DNA of 64,000 nucleotides from Nemertoderma westbladi (GCA_032718475.1 JAUCBJ010007173.1:62001-126000), one strand, 5' to 3'; positions 30,091 to 41,732 are shown, numbered from the stretch's first letter. The notes: generated by a model not told the origin, from the letters alone. Program-made: numbers and translations.

Positions 30091-32114
30091 AACTCATTGT
30101 CGGTGTCCTTTTCATACGTAAGTGCTCGATACACTGCGGTATTTATTAGGTAACAGGATTCGTTGGCGTCGGAGAATTCGTCCGTATAGAATCCTTCCAT
30201 CTCAGACTCTTGATCAGTGTCATTTACATCACTGAATTGGACATGTAGTTCGGGCTCACTTACCTGACTCGGGTTGTTTCGTTCGAATTCACTGCGTAAC
30301 AAGATGTGATGTTTCGCACCGCACTTTGCACACTTTACTTCGGAGTAACAGGTTCGCCGTTGGTGTCCTGGTCTGAGGCAATTATAGCATAACCGCTTAT
30401 CCCACATGACTTCACGTCTGTCTACCAGGGATTTCTTTAGGAATTCAGCACACACACTCAAACGGTGGGGCCCGTCGCACAGCGCACATTTTGGTTTGAT
30501 GTTACTCACTTTACCTTGGGCAACGTTATGCACTCTCGTTCTTTCTTCGGGCTTTCTTCCGTGAATTCTCTTAGGAGACGTAGGAGGAGTTGTTGTTACC
30601 TGTTCTCTCCGGTCACTGGTTCGAGACTTATATTTACTTACGTCTTTATAGGTCTTGTTGTCATAGTAGGATTTTGCTGTGTCTTTCCCGCTGTCCTCTT
30701 CCTGAGAGACTTGGCTTTCGCCGTCGTCAGTATAACACACTGGTGTTACCCTTCTCCTAGAAACGGGTTTCTCACTTACCTTATTTTCCGATGTTTTCTC
30801 TCTGGACTGCTTTATGAGTTGTAATTTTACTTCACTATCTAAGAAGGACATGAGATCAGCCATGGTAGGGTCTCGTTGTTGTTGTTCCATCATATATAAC
30901 ACTTTCTTGTCCCAGCGTGTACCTACTCCACCCTTTGGTAAAGTAGATGCTAAGGCTCCTACAACCATAGAGTTCTGGTATTCATGAGACTTACCTAACC
31001 AATCTAGCTGTCTACAGATCTCCTGAATTTCATCGGAAAATTCTATAATCCCGCTGCTAAGAAACTTTCGGGGCGCCATTAATTTCGCATATAAATACCT
31101 AGCTATGTTATTCCTATTACCATACCTGATGTTTAATGTATCCCAAACTTGTCTTAATCCATCTGGATGTCCAATAAACTTTAACGCCATTAACTTGGGA
31201 GGTCCTTCCAAGCACTTGATGAGGAATCTAAGTTTCTCTCCGTTAGATAGTACAGAGTTCTGTATGCTATCTTTGTAATATTCATTGAAAGATAACCATT
31301 TCATCTCATCTCCATTGAATTTGACGATTTCTCCCACTTTGACCGCTTGGTGGGCTTCTGTTCTAGCCATCTGACGCGTAAAACTTTCTTGAGCCATCGT
31401 ATTATTGAATATAGAATTATCGGTATATAAATTTCTCGGATTATGATCAGGTCTATATGGAATATTATTATCAACAGGTTTATAATTACCCTGAATAGGG
31501 TTTACTATAGGAGTTTCTACTTCACTAGCAGTATAGATGCGTGTAGGCTCCACACCTTGCGCATGAAATACTTCAGACCTAACGGGTTGACACATTGTTA
31601 CAGGGGGTGGTGTTATACCCCTTTGTATGTTCACTAATTTATCGCGTTCTAACGCGATACTTTGCTGCACCTTTTGCAACTCTAACCTACTTTCCCTTAC
31701 TGTTCCCTTGAGCTGCTGAACAGTCTCTTCCATTTCCCGGACCTGCTGAGAGGAGCACAAACAGTGTTCCCTCAGCTGCTCGAGCAGGAGACCCATCTCC
31801 CGTCGTCCCTCAGCTACCCACTCAACCGCCGAAGCGGGAGTCGCCAACGTAGTAGCGGGCGAGCGAGAGACGACAGGCGATAAATTCTTGATATCTCGCT
31901 CGGCGTCCAGGACGGGTTCGGACTCGGGAACAGTCCTACTGGGCACAGGTAGTTTAGTACTGTTCAAAGGGAATTTATAGGCAGGTTCTGGGAGTACAGG
32001 TGTCTCTATCTTTCTTTCCGCTTCTACTGTTGCCATTGCCTCTGCCGCCTTTCTTTCCGCTTCTGCTGTTGCCATTGTCTCTGCCGCCTTTCTTTCCGCT
32101 TCTGCTGTTGCCAT
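29100..32114 (-). CDS. chimeric T2 gag / T1 zinc-knuckle protein
   Basis: This is 1004 codons without a stop. The N-terminus has repeated MATAEAERKAAE units and a coiled coil to about residue 170. Residues about 255-440 are a DUF1759 BEL gag domain (VKFNGDEMKWLSFNEYYKDS; KFIGHPDGLRQVWDTL). Zinc knuckles follow at about 550-610 (CALCDGPHRLSVC, CYNCLRPGHQRRTC, CAKCGAKHH). After about residue 675 the composition turns GC-rich and a second set appears: CDYCGRQTHRESSC, CLYCREPSHRMGAC, CPKCHFRGHCGREC. The end (KEVAAKVRKQKADDARG) shares its DNA with the T1 3' module. I infer an in-frame fusion of T2 gag with a T1 ORF near 30055-30115. Protease and pol are absent. Confidence 0.75.
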   Translation of the reverse strand: MATAEAERKAAETMATAEAERKAAEAMATVEAERKIETPVLPEPAYKFPLNSTKLPVPSRTVPESEPVLDAERDIKNLSPVVSRSPATTLATPASAVEWVAEGRREMGLLLEQLREHCLCSSQQVREMEETVQQLKGTVRESRLELQKVQQSIALERDKLVNIQRGITPPPVTMCQPVRSEVFHAQGVEPTRIYTASEVETPIVNPIQGNYKPVDNNIPYRPDHNPRNLYTDNSIFNNTMAQESFTRQMARTEAHQAVKVGEIVKFNGDEMKWLSFNEYYKDSIQNSVLSNGEKLRFLIKCLEGPPKLMALKFIGHPDGLRQVWDTLNIRYGNRNNIARYLYAKLMAPRKFLSSGIIEFSDEIQEICRQLDWLGKSHEYQNSMVVGALASTLPKGGVGTRWDKKVLYMMEQQQRDPTMADLMSFLDSEVKLQLIKQSREKTSENKVSEKPVSRRRVTPVCYTDDGESQVSQEEDSGKDTAKSYYDNKTYKDVSKYKSRTSDRREQVTTTPPTSPKRIHGRKPEERTRVHNVAQGKVSNIKPKCALCDGPHRLSVCAEFLKKSLVDRREVMWDKRLCYNCLRPGHQRRTCYSEVKCAKCGAKHHILLRSEFERNNPSQVSEPELHVQFSDVNDTDQESEMEGFYTDEFSDANESCYLINTAVYRALTYEKDTDNEFPPTTFDRQPSWKSRSGKRTWVHEEPAMDFAGSTIRLGEQPGTAPRIVFGETMPERGGEIDVDRETNVEKFAYQRLHRPRRSLGTKHEVGRETLVLGCDYCGRQTHRESSCLYRFQKGTFCLYCREPSHRMGACPRLHNRCPKCHFRGHCGRECDWMNDEEKFTRFEEWADVGAMTRQRMKAQEFKWGFFLINQETHMEIIKRRLPFTYQEVATAASYAGVMNTQRYLDRWTPENRREFRDFLAEHVPKAMKMILWDATRGRQPGHSEGPPAKRYRALITPAPKEPTTGISKEVAAKVRKQKADDARGTVITKKRPREEDARGNYPRRNR

Positions 32115-32150
32115 TGCCTCTGCCGCCTTTCTTTCCGCTTCTACAGCTAA
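32020..32150 (-). repeat. in-frame 42-45-bp repeats at gag N-terminus
   Basis: About three copies of a CTTTCTTTCCGCTTCTGCTG-type unit encode AEAERKAAEAMAT. The frame stays open upstream of the ATG at 32114 to about 32170. Confidence 0.8.
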
Positions 32151-32170
32151 AGTAAGTCTAGTAATTCAGT

Positions 32171-34090
32171 ATCACTGTTAGCCTAATAATTAATTACCGA
32201 TACTGCTGCTCAGTGTAGCGTGATATATATATAATATATTAGAATACCGGTATGCTTATAGTAGATATATAAGTATTATTACAGACTAGATTTGTCACAG
32301 AGTACCGGTATATAAATTTAGCACAAATATATATAAATATATAATAGGCCTATCGTGAATACCGGTATACAGCTGACACTTATAGTATATATAAGTATAA
32401 TTATTACAGACTAGAATTAATTACAGAATAACGGTATGATGTCAGCCCAAATTTATAGAAATAAATATAATAAGCCTATGGTAAATACCGGTATGTCAAT
32501 TATTTTAGAATAATTGAATTTCTGAATATTTTAGGGTTACTTGGTTACTTTAACTTACTTTATTACCGTTATTTAAGCAGTAGTCCAACTGATATGGAGA
32601 CCTAGTTGTTGTATGGCAGGCCTACTATTTATAAATCGTTTGAGTTGATTTATAATATATATATACCCGTTTAAAATGGGTTTTGTCAATATTTGAAATA
32701 AATGTTATTATTTCTGGGGGGAGTCACTACACAGAAGCTGTACGCTCTCAGTGGAGTGCTACTTATTGGACACTAAAACAGATAATTCTAATTTACCTAA
32801 GTTACTTAATACTACAAATTACGTACGATACGGGTGAGATTAATTCTCTAATTAAAACACAACAAAATATTACGTATGAAATTTTAGGGTAATTTTACAG
32901 GGAAACTACAAACCAGTCTAACAAAGGGTTAGAATTCTGGTTATTACAACGGACAGGGTACTACGGTATTTGAAAATAATAAGTAGTAGTAAATATATTG
33001 CACTGTCCAGATAGGAAAATACCACCGCCTGACGACCTATAGCCGTATCGCTATAGGTACTACGTTATGTATCACGGAGTGTTCCTACCTGGAAGTTAAT
33101 TACCGCGGACTACCAGATCCAACGTGCCTATTAACCACTTTACAACACAAATATACTGCCTACACACTAATTACTTTCGGAAAGCACTGTACACTAAACC
33201 CTAAATTAGGTACAAGTACTGGTACAACAAATAATCAGTAGTTAAATATACTTGAACAGTTAAAAGAACCACGGCATCTGCTGGAGTGACTGGAGCACAA
33301 AGTCACCAGTCTTTACCTACGCCTAGCAGCCCGTGTAGTACCGGGGTTAATTTAACTATAACGGTATGTGTAACAAGCACAATTACTGTAGGAATAAACT
33401 TGGGGACATGAATGTTGCGAATAATCGCATAAACTCTGAATAATAAATATTACGCTACCCGTACAGAATACTCAAACAAAATACAAACCAAACGCTGGCA
33501 GACTACCACCAAGCCTAAATAAACTACAGTATGTGCAGATTCCAAAATGGTTAGTTAGTATGCGTTCTAACACGGTAGTACGACTTATTCTTTAAGAGGG
33601 GATTGACCTTACAGCTATGGCTGCCCCAACTTACTAACTGGCACTCTATCGGACAAACTCTACACACGCAGTAATCTCTCCAAACCCAACAACAATCCGA
33701 CAACAGTCCGGCCTACAATTATCTGAACAATCTGAGCAGACTTACACGTCTTCAGATCAATATTAACTTACATGTAAATAAAACCGACAGAAATAAGTAA
33801 AATCTCAATAAAAAACCAGGGCGGCCGTCCCTGATTAAATACTAAGACCTACCAGTATACAATAATCAAAATCGAATAATACTTATGTACTTATACTGGA
33901 AGTACCGGTTAGGACAGTTGGGCCTACGGACCTACAGAAGTACCGGTTCTGGCAGTTGGACCTACGGACCTACAGCAGTACCGGTTCTGGCAGTTGGGCC
34001 TACTGACCTACAGAAGTACCGGTTCAGGTTTACCGGTCGACCGGTACTTTCAACTTTATTGCTTACTGCAATAAAGACAATAACTGTTAT
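32171..34090 (-). other. T2 leader / 5' untranslated region
   Basis: This is non-coding. It matches the reverse complement of about 53531-54600 in the older T2 copy (for example 33241-33300 against 54245-54310), so it belongs to the element. It is unusually rich in ACCGGT and TACCGGTA strings. Confidence 0.65.
33901..34034. repeat. 38-bp tandem repeat in T2 leader, about 3.5 copies
   Basis: Units start AGTACCGGTTCTGGCAGTTG at 33901, 33939, 33977 and 34015. Confidence 0.88.
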
Positions 34091-35294
34091 TGTACGCGCT
34101 TTTGAAGACCTTTAGCAGTTTAACCTGCCAAAATTTATATGTCTTTTGGTTTATAAATAGACTTTAGAAGTTGACAAATATTTAATACCAATAAACACAA
34201 CATTAGCAGAAGCCAGCCTAGTGCGCGTCCATTCACCCCCTGGATATACCCGGGAGACTGGATTCTGAGGGCTTAGATTATTATTGCAGTGTAAGCTTAC
34301 TGTATTATTCGATTGATCGTTAATAAATAATTTCTGACTAATATTATTCACTTTCGGGAAATATTAACAGTTCCTTTAGGACGTGGCGCTCTATCTAGGT
34401 AAACAGAGATATGACTTATACTAATCACAACGGTAAGTCGGTAAGGCTTATGATTCACGTATGAGGCGCATTCTTTAGGAAATGCTTAGTTATCAGCCAC
34501 AATCATGCACACTACCGGTAACGCACAATACGGCACAATAATCTGCCGACCGTCAATGAATTTTATCATATATAAAGAGAACAGCAATTGACTCATGTAG
34601 TGCCTATCAAATAGCATTAAACTCACTACAAACCACGATAATATAAGTCGCAATCGCTATATGTAACCTGTCTCTCTAACCTGTAGTGTATCAAGAAAAT
34701 TGGGAAATTTGGGTTCTTTATAGATGTTCTCCAAATAATATTCAACCGACTGATACAAAATATGACAACAGTAAAAAGCATTAAGACGGTATGTTAAGTT
34801 ATGATATGAACTGATAACAGTTATACGCTCTATAATCTTAAGCCTACTAATGTTTCTTCTAAAGTCTGAAACGAATTGACTCTAGAGCCGGTGTTCCTGG
34901 CCTAGATAGAAACAACAAAACTATAACAAGAACTCTCTGACTCTAACACCGTTGCAGGTATCTTTTTACACAGAGAGGAATAGCTCTCATTGGCAGAACC
35001 CCAGATTCCACAGGTTCCACGAATATCTAAATGCCGAACTATCAGGATTTTTGCAGCCCTTGGCCAACACACAAAATGAGTCACTCCGCTCGGTTGCCCT
35101 GGTTGCATACTCTGCTGCTATAGCTCTGGTTGGCCGATAGAACATAGTAAAGAGCCCCTCGTATAACAAATCAGCCAATCAGCCGGTCGCTTTGCATCAT
35201 TCGAGTTAGAGAGCTTTTTAGAGTATTCCAGCGCCTGGGGGGGAACTGGATTGCAAAGCAAAAGGGCCAGTTATATCCCACAGAAGCTTTTACA
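34091..35294 (-). repeat. T2 5' LTR (1204 bp)
   Basis: This is the upstream LTR of the T2 element, with two noticed substitutions against 23405-24608. TSD TCATC follows at 35295-35299. The sequence after it on the minus strand (ATAACAGTTATTGTC) is not a standard primer site. Confidence 0.92.
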
Positions 35295-35299
35295 TCATC

Positions 35300-35547
35300 C
35301 GAGTTTCAGGTGTTAATCATTTTCCACCGACTGTCCCGTTAGACTGTTTAATTCCAGTCTAGTCTGATCTACCCACCGACTGTCCAGTCAGACTGTTTAA
35401 TTCCAGTCTAGTCTGTTTGTCCCATCGATTGAATTAACGTCTCTGTCATTCATTATCATTGCATGAAACTGTTCTTATTGTTGTCATATCGATTTCTACA
35501 GTAGGGGGTAAAACAAAAGCGTATTCAAAACAGGCGTCTAGATCGCA
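35300..35547 (+). other. leader of RLE LINE
   Basis: This untranslated stretch precedes the large ORF. Two copies of a 43-base unit (CCACCGACTGTCC...TCTAGTCTG) lie at 35324-35366 and 35373-35415, period 49. Each has a self-complementary AGACTG...CAGTCT core that may fold. Confidence 0.55.
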
Positions 35548-38500
35548 ATGCCAAAGCGGTGCTGCCAATGCCAGTACTCAAAGAGAGCTGGCGGCCGTTG
35601 CAGCAGGACCTCGAGGTGCAGTTGTCAGTGTCGCGGGCGACCGTGTGACAGCTGCGTCTTGCTGGATGAAGGGAGGTGCGACAACCCATGGAATCCCACC
35701 TGCAGCTCGGCTTCCCAACCAGTGATGTCGTCGCTGTCCCTCCCATCCTTGGTTCTCCCTATTTCCCTCTCGCAGCCCAACCCAGCAATTAATGAGGATT
35801 TTGACTCTCAGGATGAAACCTTGTGCCCTGACCCCCTTGATGACTCATTCCATTCAATACCAGGGGAGGATAACTTTATACATGATCTCCCAGGTCAGTC
35901 GGGTCCCCAGGGTCAGCCGGGTCCCCCAGGTCAATCGGATCCCCCATGTCAGTCGGGTCCCCCAGGCCAGCTGGGTCCCCTAAGTCAGCTGGGCCCCCCA
36001 GGTCAGATGGGTACCCTAGGTCAGTTTGATCGCCCTGGTCAGTTGGGTCATCCAGGTCAGTCGGGTCGCCAGGGTCAGCCGGGTCCCCCAGGTCAATCAG
36101 GTCCCCCAAGTCAGTTGGGTCCCCCAGGCCAGTTGGGTCCCCTGAGTCAGTCGGGTCCCCCAGGACAGTTGGGTCCTCCAGGTCAGTTGGGTCCCCCAGG
36201 CCAGTCGTGTCCCCAGGGTCAGCCGGGTCCCCCAGGTCAATCAGGTCCCCCATGTCAGTTGGGTCCCCCAGGCCAGCTGGGTCCCCAGAGTCAGTCGGGT
36301 CCCCCAGGACAGTTGGGTCCCCCAGGACAGTTGGGTCCCCCAGGACAGCCGGGTCCCCCAGGACAGTCGGGTCCCCCAGGACAGTTGGGTCCCCCAGGAC
36401 AGTCGGGTCTCCCAGGTCAGTCGAGAGCCCCAGGTCAGTTGTGTCCCCCAGGACAGTCGGGTCTCCCAGGTCAGTCGAGAGCCCCAGGTCAGTCGGGTCC
36501 CCCAGGTCAGACGAGTCCCCCAGGTCAGTCGGGTCTCCCAGGTCAGTTGAGAGCACCAGGTCAGTTGGGTCCCCCAGGTCAGATTAGTCCCCCAGGTCAG
36601 TCGGGCCCCACAGGTCAGTCGGGCCCCACAGGTCAGCTGGGTCCCTCAGGTCAGTCGGAACCCCCATGTCAGTCGGGTCCCCCAGGTCAGTCGGGTCTCC
36701 CAGGTCAGTCGAGATCCCCAGGTCAGTCGGGTCCCACAGGTCAGCTGGGTCTAACAGGTCAGTCAACGGGTCCCCCGGGTCAAATGGGTCCCCCAGGTCA
36801 GTTGGGTCCCCCAAGTCCGGTGGGCCCCCAGTGTCAGATGGGTCCCCCAGGTCAGTTGGATCCCCCAGGTCAAATGGGCTCCCCAGGTGAGTTGAGCTCC
36901 CCAGGTCAGTCTGGGCCCCCAGATCAGTTGGGTATCCCAAGTCAGATGGGTACCCTAGGTCAGTTTGATCGCCCAGGTCAGTTGGGTCCCCCAGGTCATG
37001 TGGGAACCACGGGTCAGTTTAGTCACCCATATCAGTCGGGTCCCCCAGACCAGCCAGGTCCCCCTGTTCAATCAGGTCATTCTGATCCCCCAAGCCAGTC
37101 TGGTCACCCAGGACAGCCAGGTCATTCAAGTGCCCCCGCAAGTCAGTACTGTCCGTCTGGCCAGCCTGGCTCCCCAGCCATGGGTCCGTCGGGTCCCCCT
37201 TCTCCATCCATGGGTCAGTCAGGTCACCCAACATCAGTCACGGGTCAACCGGGTCCCCCACCATCAGTCATGGGTCAGCCAGATCCCCCAACTTCATTCA
37301 TGGATCAGTTGAGTCCCACCACACCAGTCATTGGCCTGCTGGGTCCCACAATGTCAGTTCTGGATCAGCCGAGTCCCCTAACATCAGCCATGGTTCAGCC
37401 CGGTACCCCAACTACAGTTACAGTTACAGATCCACCTGTAACGGATCCCACAGACACAGAACCCTCATCAATGGGTCCCACTGGACAATATCCCATGACT
37501 CAGCGCTGCTGTAATTGTTCCACACATATGTGCGACGCTTCTAGCCGCTGTGGGTGTGCAAAAGGGCGACGTCCTTGCCAAAACTGCCACCCAGGTGCAG
37601 AGGGCAAATGCAGGAACCCCCTGTCCCAGGTTATAAATCCTCCGGCAGCTTCCTCATCTTGCAGTCCATCAACCACGGTGTTTTTGGAATCCAGTTTTGG
37701 TGGTCCTTTCCTGAACTGCCCTGGCTCATCAACAGATCCAGTGTGGGAGGCTCGTCATGCAAGCCTCGCAAAGCTCCCCAGCCGTCGCTATATTGTCCCT
37801 GGAGGTAACGTCGGTCGTAAGGTCTGTGATATCTTGTCCACCGAGGTAGAACACCTAACAAGGGGAGTTTTCCCATCTGAGCGCATCCTTTGCTGCATAG
37901 CAGTAGTCTTCCAACGTGACCCTGACACATCAAAGAGCCCCGATATCCGCAGATCAGTTCTACGACGTTTGGAATCCTGGCAACACGGCGATTTTGATGC
38001 CCTAGTTGCAGAGGCCCATAGGTGCAGTTCTAAATTCCCAACCCAATCTAACAAAGTTCCCCAGAATTCGGCTAAACAATTCAACCGCAAAATCCTTGCT
38101 GGGATGAATCGATCAGCAGTTCGCACCATAACCGATCGTGAGGGAGGTGGGGTTCTTCTTCCAGATGATCAAGCTGAGGGTCAGCCTCCTGGCATATCCA
38201 ATCGAGATGTCCTCTCCAGGAAACATCCGGCTCAAATGCCCCTCAGTTCTGACGCCTTCAAGACAGGTACACATACAGCCCTTCCTCCATTTGAGGGAGT
38301 GGATATCACCGGCTCAATTATCCTAAAGATATCGCGATCTCTAACAGGGAGCGCAGGCCCCATAGGTGGTGACGCTGAGCTCTGGCATACACTTCTCACT
38401 CGCTATGACTCCCATAGTTCCCATCTCCGTGAATCAGTGGCCGGACTAGCCCGTCGTTTAGCCAATAACATCGTACCATGGGGAGAGATCCGTGCACTCC

Positions 38501-40599
38501 GTGCTTGTAGGCTTATAGGTCTTGACAAGCAGCCTGGTGTTCGGCCTATAGGAATTGGCGAAGTCCTGTACCGCCTGCTTGCCAACTGCATCGCATCAGT
38601 AACAAAGGAAGATATCTCTCAGCAGTGTGGCGCTGACCAACTATGTGCAGGCACAAAGGCAGGTATTGAGGGAGCAGTCCATGCGATGAATGCCATATTC
38701 GAAGAAGATTCAACCGAGGCGCTACTATTAGTTGATGCAAAGAATGCATTTAATGCAATAAGTCGCCCAGTAGCACTTTGGAATTGTCGGCAATACTGGC
38801 ACAGGGCATCTAAGTTTCTCTATAATGCATATAACGGCCATGCAGCCCTCTATATGCTAGGCAGTGACGCACCACTCTGGAGTCAGGAGGGATTCACCCA
38901 GGGTGATCCTCTGGCTATGCTTGGGTATGGCTGTGCAACACTACCACTTATTCGCAACCTCCGTGCAGTCCCGGTTCTGGCCCAACCTTCACACCCTCCA
39001 CAACAAACCACCCCGCAAACAAACCTGACATTACCAGCACCGGCCCCATCACAACGCCAATCATGGTATGCTGACGACTCCTCTTCAGCAGGGTCACTCA
39101 CAGGAGTCTTTGAGTGGTGGACCGAGCTACTCAGACAGGGACCTCATATAGGGTATAACCCAGAACCTACAAAATCCATCCTAATAATTAAACCCGGTCT
39201 CGAAGAGGCAGCCAAAACGCTGTTTGGTCCCAGTGGGGTCCAGGTGGTTTTAGGCCACCGTTATCTGGGCGGCTTCATTGGGGATGAGTCAGCACGCAGG
39301 GAGTTTGTCGCAGGCAAAGTAGAGGGCTGGGTATCTAGCATCAAAAAACTTTCAGAGGTTGCCAAGGACTTCCCCCAAGCCGCCCACACCGGGATGTCCC
39401 GGTGCGTGCAAGCTGAATGGGATTTTCTTTTAAGAGTTGCCCCAACAGTGGAAGAAGATATTGCCCCCATCCGCACAGCACTGATTCAGGACTTTGTCCC
39501 GTCCTTGTTTGGTACTGCACACAGTGTCATCGAGAGGGATCTTGCCCTCCTACCCGTACGCCATGGTGGGATTGGTCTGCGGGACCCCCTTAAGAGAGTC
39601 GGTCCTGCCCGGACTGGCTCGGTATGCGCGTCAGCTCTTGTTACTGAAGCAATCTGCACCCAAAGCCCTCTAAATACAGCAAATCATGCTGCACACCTCC
39701 GAAGTGTATTGCAGGAAAGTCGCATCCATCAGGAAGAGGCCTATAAACAGCAACGGGAGTCTGTGGTCTCATCGCTGCCTGCGGCTCGGAGGAGGACTGT
39801 CGAGCGTGCAGTTAAATACAAGATCGGGGGGTGGTTGACAGCACAGCCATCAGTTCTGGACCACACCGATCTGAGTCCCGACGAGTTCAGAGATGGGTTA
39901 GCCCTTCGTTACGGCCTCACCCCACCAGCTACTCCAGACAAATGTGAAGGGTGTGGGGGTGTCTTTACAACCTCCCATGCCTTGAGCTGTAAAACCGGAG
40001 GGCTTGTGATCAAACGACACGACGAGGTTCGCGAAGTCTTTGGCCAGCTAATGGCTGAGGTGGTTGGTCCTTCCTGTGTGGAGCGAGAAGTGACACTCTC
40101 CCGGGGTCATACCAATCGTGAGGGCCTTGAAGTTGGAGGTGTTCGGGCAGATCTGGTGGCTCGGGGTATCTGGTCAAACCAACGTGTGGCGTCTTTTGAT
40201 GTTGCGTTAATTAACGCTGACGCCACATCATATACACAGACCAACCGGTCCACCACGTCAATCCTTGAAGCTCGCTGCCATGTAAAGAAGGAACACTACC
40301 GCTCGATCTGCGAAGCCCGACGGATGGAATTCACCCCCCTCGTCGGAACAACAGATGGGGTCTGGTGCGATGAGACGCAGATTCTGATCCGTCACCTCGC
40401 TGAGTCACTGGTTAGCAGGAGAGAAGGAATGCGAGAGAGAGGACTAGGATGCATCCTCGGAGGAATTCGCCGCCGGCTCCAGTTTGCGTTGGTGCGGTCT
40501 AGCTCCCTATGCATCCGGGGTGGACGACGCAGTTGGCGGGGCTTGGGGTTTGGTGATGGTGCGGGGATCAGAGGCCCAGACCTCTCTGAGCGTGGCTAA
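35548..40599 (+). CDS. RLE-type LINE polyprotein with collagen-like domain
   Basis: One open frame of 1683 codons encodes the retrotransposition protein of a non-LTR element. Residues 1-45 form a Cys-rich cluster ([15 protein letters not shown]...CDSC). Residues about 115-530 are a collagen-like Gly-x-y array. A second Cys cluster is at 650-692 ([11 protein letters not shown]...GRRPCQNC). Reverse transcriptase follows at about 980-1200: [24 protein letters not shown] (catalytic Asp), [15 protein letters not shown] (catalytic Asp pair). A CCHC knuckle is at about 1466-1482 ([16 protein letters not shown]). The C-terminal PD-(D/E)xK-type endonuclease has [18 protein letters not shown] and a downstream Lys. 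The catalytic residues look intact, so it may be active. The layout (N-terminal Cys motifs, RT, CCHC, RLE) matches the R2-like superfamily; the clade is not settled. Confidence 0.85.
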   Translation: MPKRCCQCQYSKRAGGRCSRTSRCSCQCRGRPCDSCVLLDEGRCDNPWNPTCSSASQPVMSSLSLPSLVLPISLSQPNPAINEDFDSQDETLCPDPLDDSFHSIPGEDNFIHDLPGQSGPQGQPGPPGQSDPPCQSGPPGQLGPLSQLGPPGQMGTLGQFDRPGQLGHPGQSGRQGQPGPPGQSGPPSQLGPPGQLGPLSQSGPPGQLGPPGQLGPPGQSCPQGQPGPPGQSGPPCQLGPPGQLGPQSQSGPPGQLGPPGQLGPPGQPGPPGQSGPPGQLGPPGQSGLPGQSRAPGQLCPPGQSGLPGQSRAPGQSGPPGQTSPPGQSGLPGQLRAPGQLGPPGQISPPGQSGPTGQSGPTGQLGPSGQSEPPCQSGPPGQSGLPGQSRSPGQSGPTGQLGLTGQSTGPPGQMGPPGQLGPPSPVGPQCQMGPPGQLDPPGQMGSPGELSSPGQSGPPDQLGIPSQMGTLGQFDRPGQLGPPGHVGTTGQFSHPYQSGPPDQPGPPVQSGHSDPPSQSGHPGQPGHSSAPASQYCPSGQPGSPAMGPSGPPSPSMGQSGHPTSVTGQPGPPPSVMGQPDPPTSFMDQLSPTTPVIGLLGPTMSVLDQPSPLTSAMVQPGTPTTVTVTDPPVTDPTDTEPSSMGPTGQYPMTQRCCNCSTHMCDASSRCGCAKGRRPCQNCHPGAEGKCRNPLSQVINPPAASSSCSPSTTVFLESSFGGPFLNCPGSSTDPVWEARHASLAKLPSRRYIVPGGNVGRKVCDILSTEVEHLTRGVFPSERILCCIAVVFQRDPDTSKSPDIRRSVLRRLESWQHGDFDALVAEAHRCSSKFPTQSNKVPQNSAKQFNRKILAGMNRSAVRTITDREGGGVLLPDDQAEGQPPGISNRDVLSRKHPAQMPLSSDAFKTGTHTALPPFEGVDITGSIILKISRSLTGSAGPIGGDAELWHTLLTRYDSHSSHLRESVAGLARRLANNIVPWGEIRALRACRLIGLDKQPGVRPIGIGEVLYRLLANCIASVTKEDISQQCGADQLCAGTKAGIEGAVHAMNAIFEEDSTEALLLVDAKNAFNAISRPVALWNCRQYWHRASKFLYNAYNGHAALYMLGSDAPLWSQEGFTQGDPLAMLGYGCATLPLIRNLRAVPVLAQPSHPPQQTTPQTNLTLPAPAPSQRQSWYADDSSSAGSLTGVFEWWTELLRQGPHIGYNPEPTKSILIIKPGLEEAAKTLFGPSGVQVVLGHRYLGGFIGDESARREFVAGKVEGWVSSIKKLSEVAKDFPQAAHTGMSRCVQAEWDFLLRVAPTVEEDIAPIRTALIQDFVPSLFGTAHSVIERDLALLPVRHGGIGLRDPLKRVGPARTGSVCASALVTEAICTQSPLNTANHAAHLRSVLQESRIHQEEAYKQQRESVVSSLPAARRRTVERAVKYKIGGWLTAQPSVLDHTDLSPDEFRDGLALRYGLTPPATPDKCEGCGGVFTTSHALSCKTGGLVIKRHDEVREVFGQLMAEVVGPSCVEREVTLSRGHTNREGLEVGGVRADLVARGIWSNQRVASFDVALINADATSYTQTNRSTTSILEARCHVKKEHYRSICEARRMEFTPLVGTTDGVWCDETQILIRHLAESLVSRREGMRERGLGCILGGIRRRLQFALVRSSSLCIRGGRRSWRGLGFGDGAGIRGPDLSERG
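35893..37420 (+). repeat. 18-bp tandem array encoding collagen-like GPPGQ(S/L) repeat
   Basis: The unit GGTCCCCCAGGTCAGTTG recurs more than 60 times to about 37130, in frame with the RLE LINE ORF. It then passes into a 21-24-bp Pro/Ser/Met-rich repeat to about 37420. Longer blocks within it are themselves duplicated (36081-36170 resembles 36221-36310). Antisense frames are open but are mirror products. Confidence 0.92.
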
Positions 40600-40836
40600 G
40601 ATCATCGAAACGGTAACTAACGGAGTAACCAATGGGACGACAGCGGAAGCTAAACTCGCTGCCATTAACAAACTAAAGGAGACCCCGATGAGTGCTGACG
40701 AGACCGCATAGAAACTGAGAGTGAACGACTTAGATCCCATGTAACATAACATAACTTTTGTTCAGTAATCATCATTTTGTGCTTCGATATTTAATTATTT
40801 TCATAATTTCAATCATTTCTTATGCAATGTAACCAT
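40600..40836 (+). other. 3' untranslated region of RLE LINE
   Basis: This holds about 240 bases after the stop. The overlapping frame at 40484-40711 shows no conserved motif. It ends directly in the AT minisatellite without a poly(A) tail. Confidence 0.5.
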
Positions 40837-41228
40837 TAATTAAAATTAATAAAATTAATTAATTAAAATTAATAAAATTAATTAATTAAAATTAATAAAA
40901 TTAATTAATTAAAATTAATAAAATTAATTAATTAAAATTAATAAAATTAATTAATTAAAATTAATAAAATTAATTAATTAAAATTAATAAAATTAATTAA
41001 TTAAAATTAATAAAATTAATTAATTAAAATTAATAAATTAAAATTAATTAAAATTAATAAAATTAATTAATTAAAATTAATAAAATTAATTAATTAAAAT
41101 TAATAAAATTAATTAATTAAAATTAATAAAATTAATTAATTAAAATTAATAAAATTAATTAATTAAAATTAATAAAATTAATTAATTAAAATTAATAAAA
41201 TTAATTAATTAAAATTAATAAAATTAAT
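40837..41228. repeat. 23-bp AT minisatellite, right block, about 17 copies
   Basis: This is the same 23-bp unit as 22826-23118, very homogeneous, with one shortened unit near 41035. Confidence 0.93.
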
Positions 41229-41369
41229 TCAAAATTTTCAAAAAAAATTGAAAAAAAATTTTTCAAAAAAGTGCTGGATAATTTTTCAAGATCTTCAGAA
41301 AAGCTTCAAACGAGCCATAAATTATCGAATTTGGGTGAAAAACGGTGGAGGAGTAGTATTTTGAAAAAT

Positions 41370-41732
41370 TGAAATAATAATTGAAATATTTAAATAATAA
41401 TTAATAATTTAAATAATAATTAAAAATTTAAATAATAATTAATAATTTAAATAATAATTAATAATTTAAATAATAATTAAAAATTTAAAAAATAATTAAT
41501 AATTTAAATAATAATTAATAATTTAAATAATAATTTAAATAATAATTAATAATTTAAATAATAATTAATATTTTAAATAATAATTAATAATTTAAATAAT
41601 AATTAATAATTTAAATAATAATTAATAATTTAAATAATAATTAATAATTTAAATAATAATTAATAATTTAAATAATAATTAATAATTTAAATAATAATTA
41701 ATAATTTAAATAATAATTAATAATTTAAATAA
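41370..41732. repeat. 19-bp AT minisatellite, left part
   Basis: The unit TAATAATTAATAATTTAAA is repeated about 19 times with some shortened copies. It resumes after the solo LTR at 42277-42330. Confidence 0.88.

Larger units (their letters stand above)
23405..35294 (-). mobile_element. complete T2 BEL/Pao retrotransposon, 11,890 bp, rearranged
   Basis: The LTRs are 23405-24608 and 34091-35294, both 1204 bp. They begin TGTACGCGC and end TTTTACA on the plus strand and are flanked by TCATC (23400-23404 and 35295-35299). Only two differences were noticed between the LTRs (23553/34239 and 23983/34669), so the insertion is young. Minus-strand order is leader, gag, T1-derived segment with one T1 LTR, spacer, Cys-rich ORF, polypurine tract, LTR. 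Pol is missing, replaced by T1 sequence at 27857-30090. The family is BEL/Pao by gag type and by the pol of the related copy at 54690-58250. Confidence 0.9.

Noticed and set aside
35876-36940. Minus-strand ORFs (GDPTDLG-type repeat) opposite the LINE ORF
   Set aside because: They are the antisense of the 18-bp collagen-coding array; the plus frame carries all recognisable domains.
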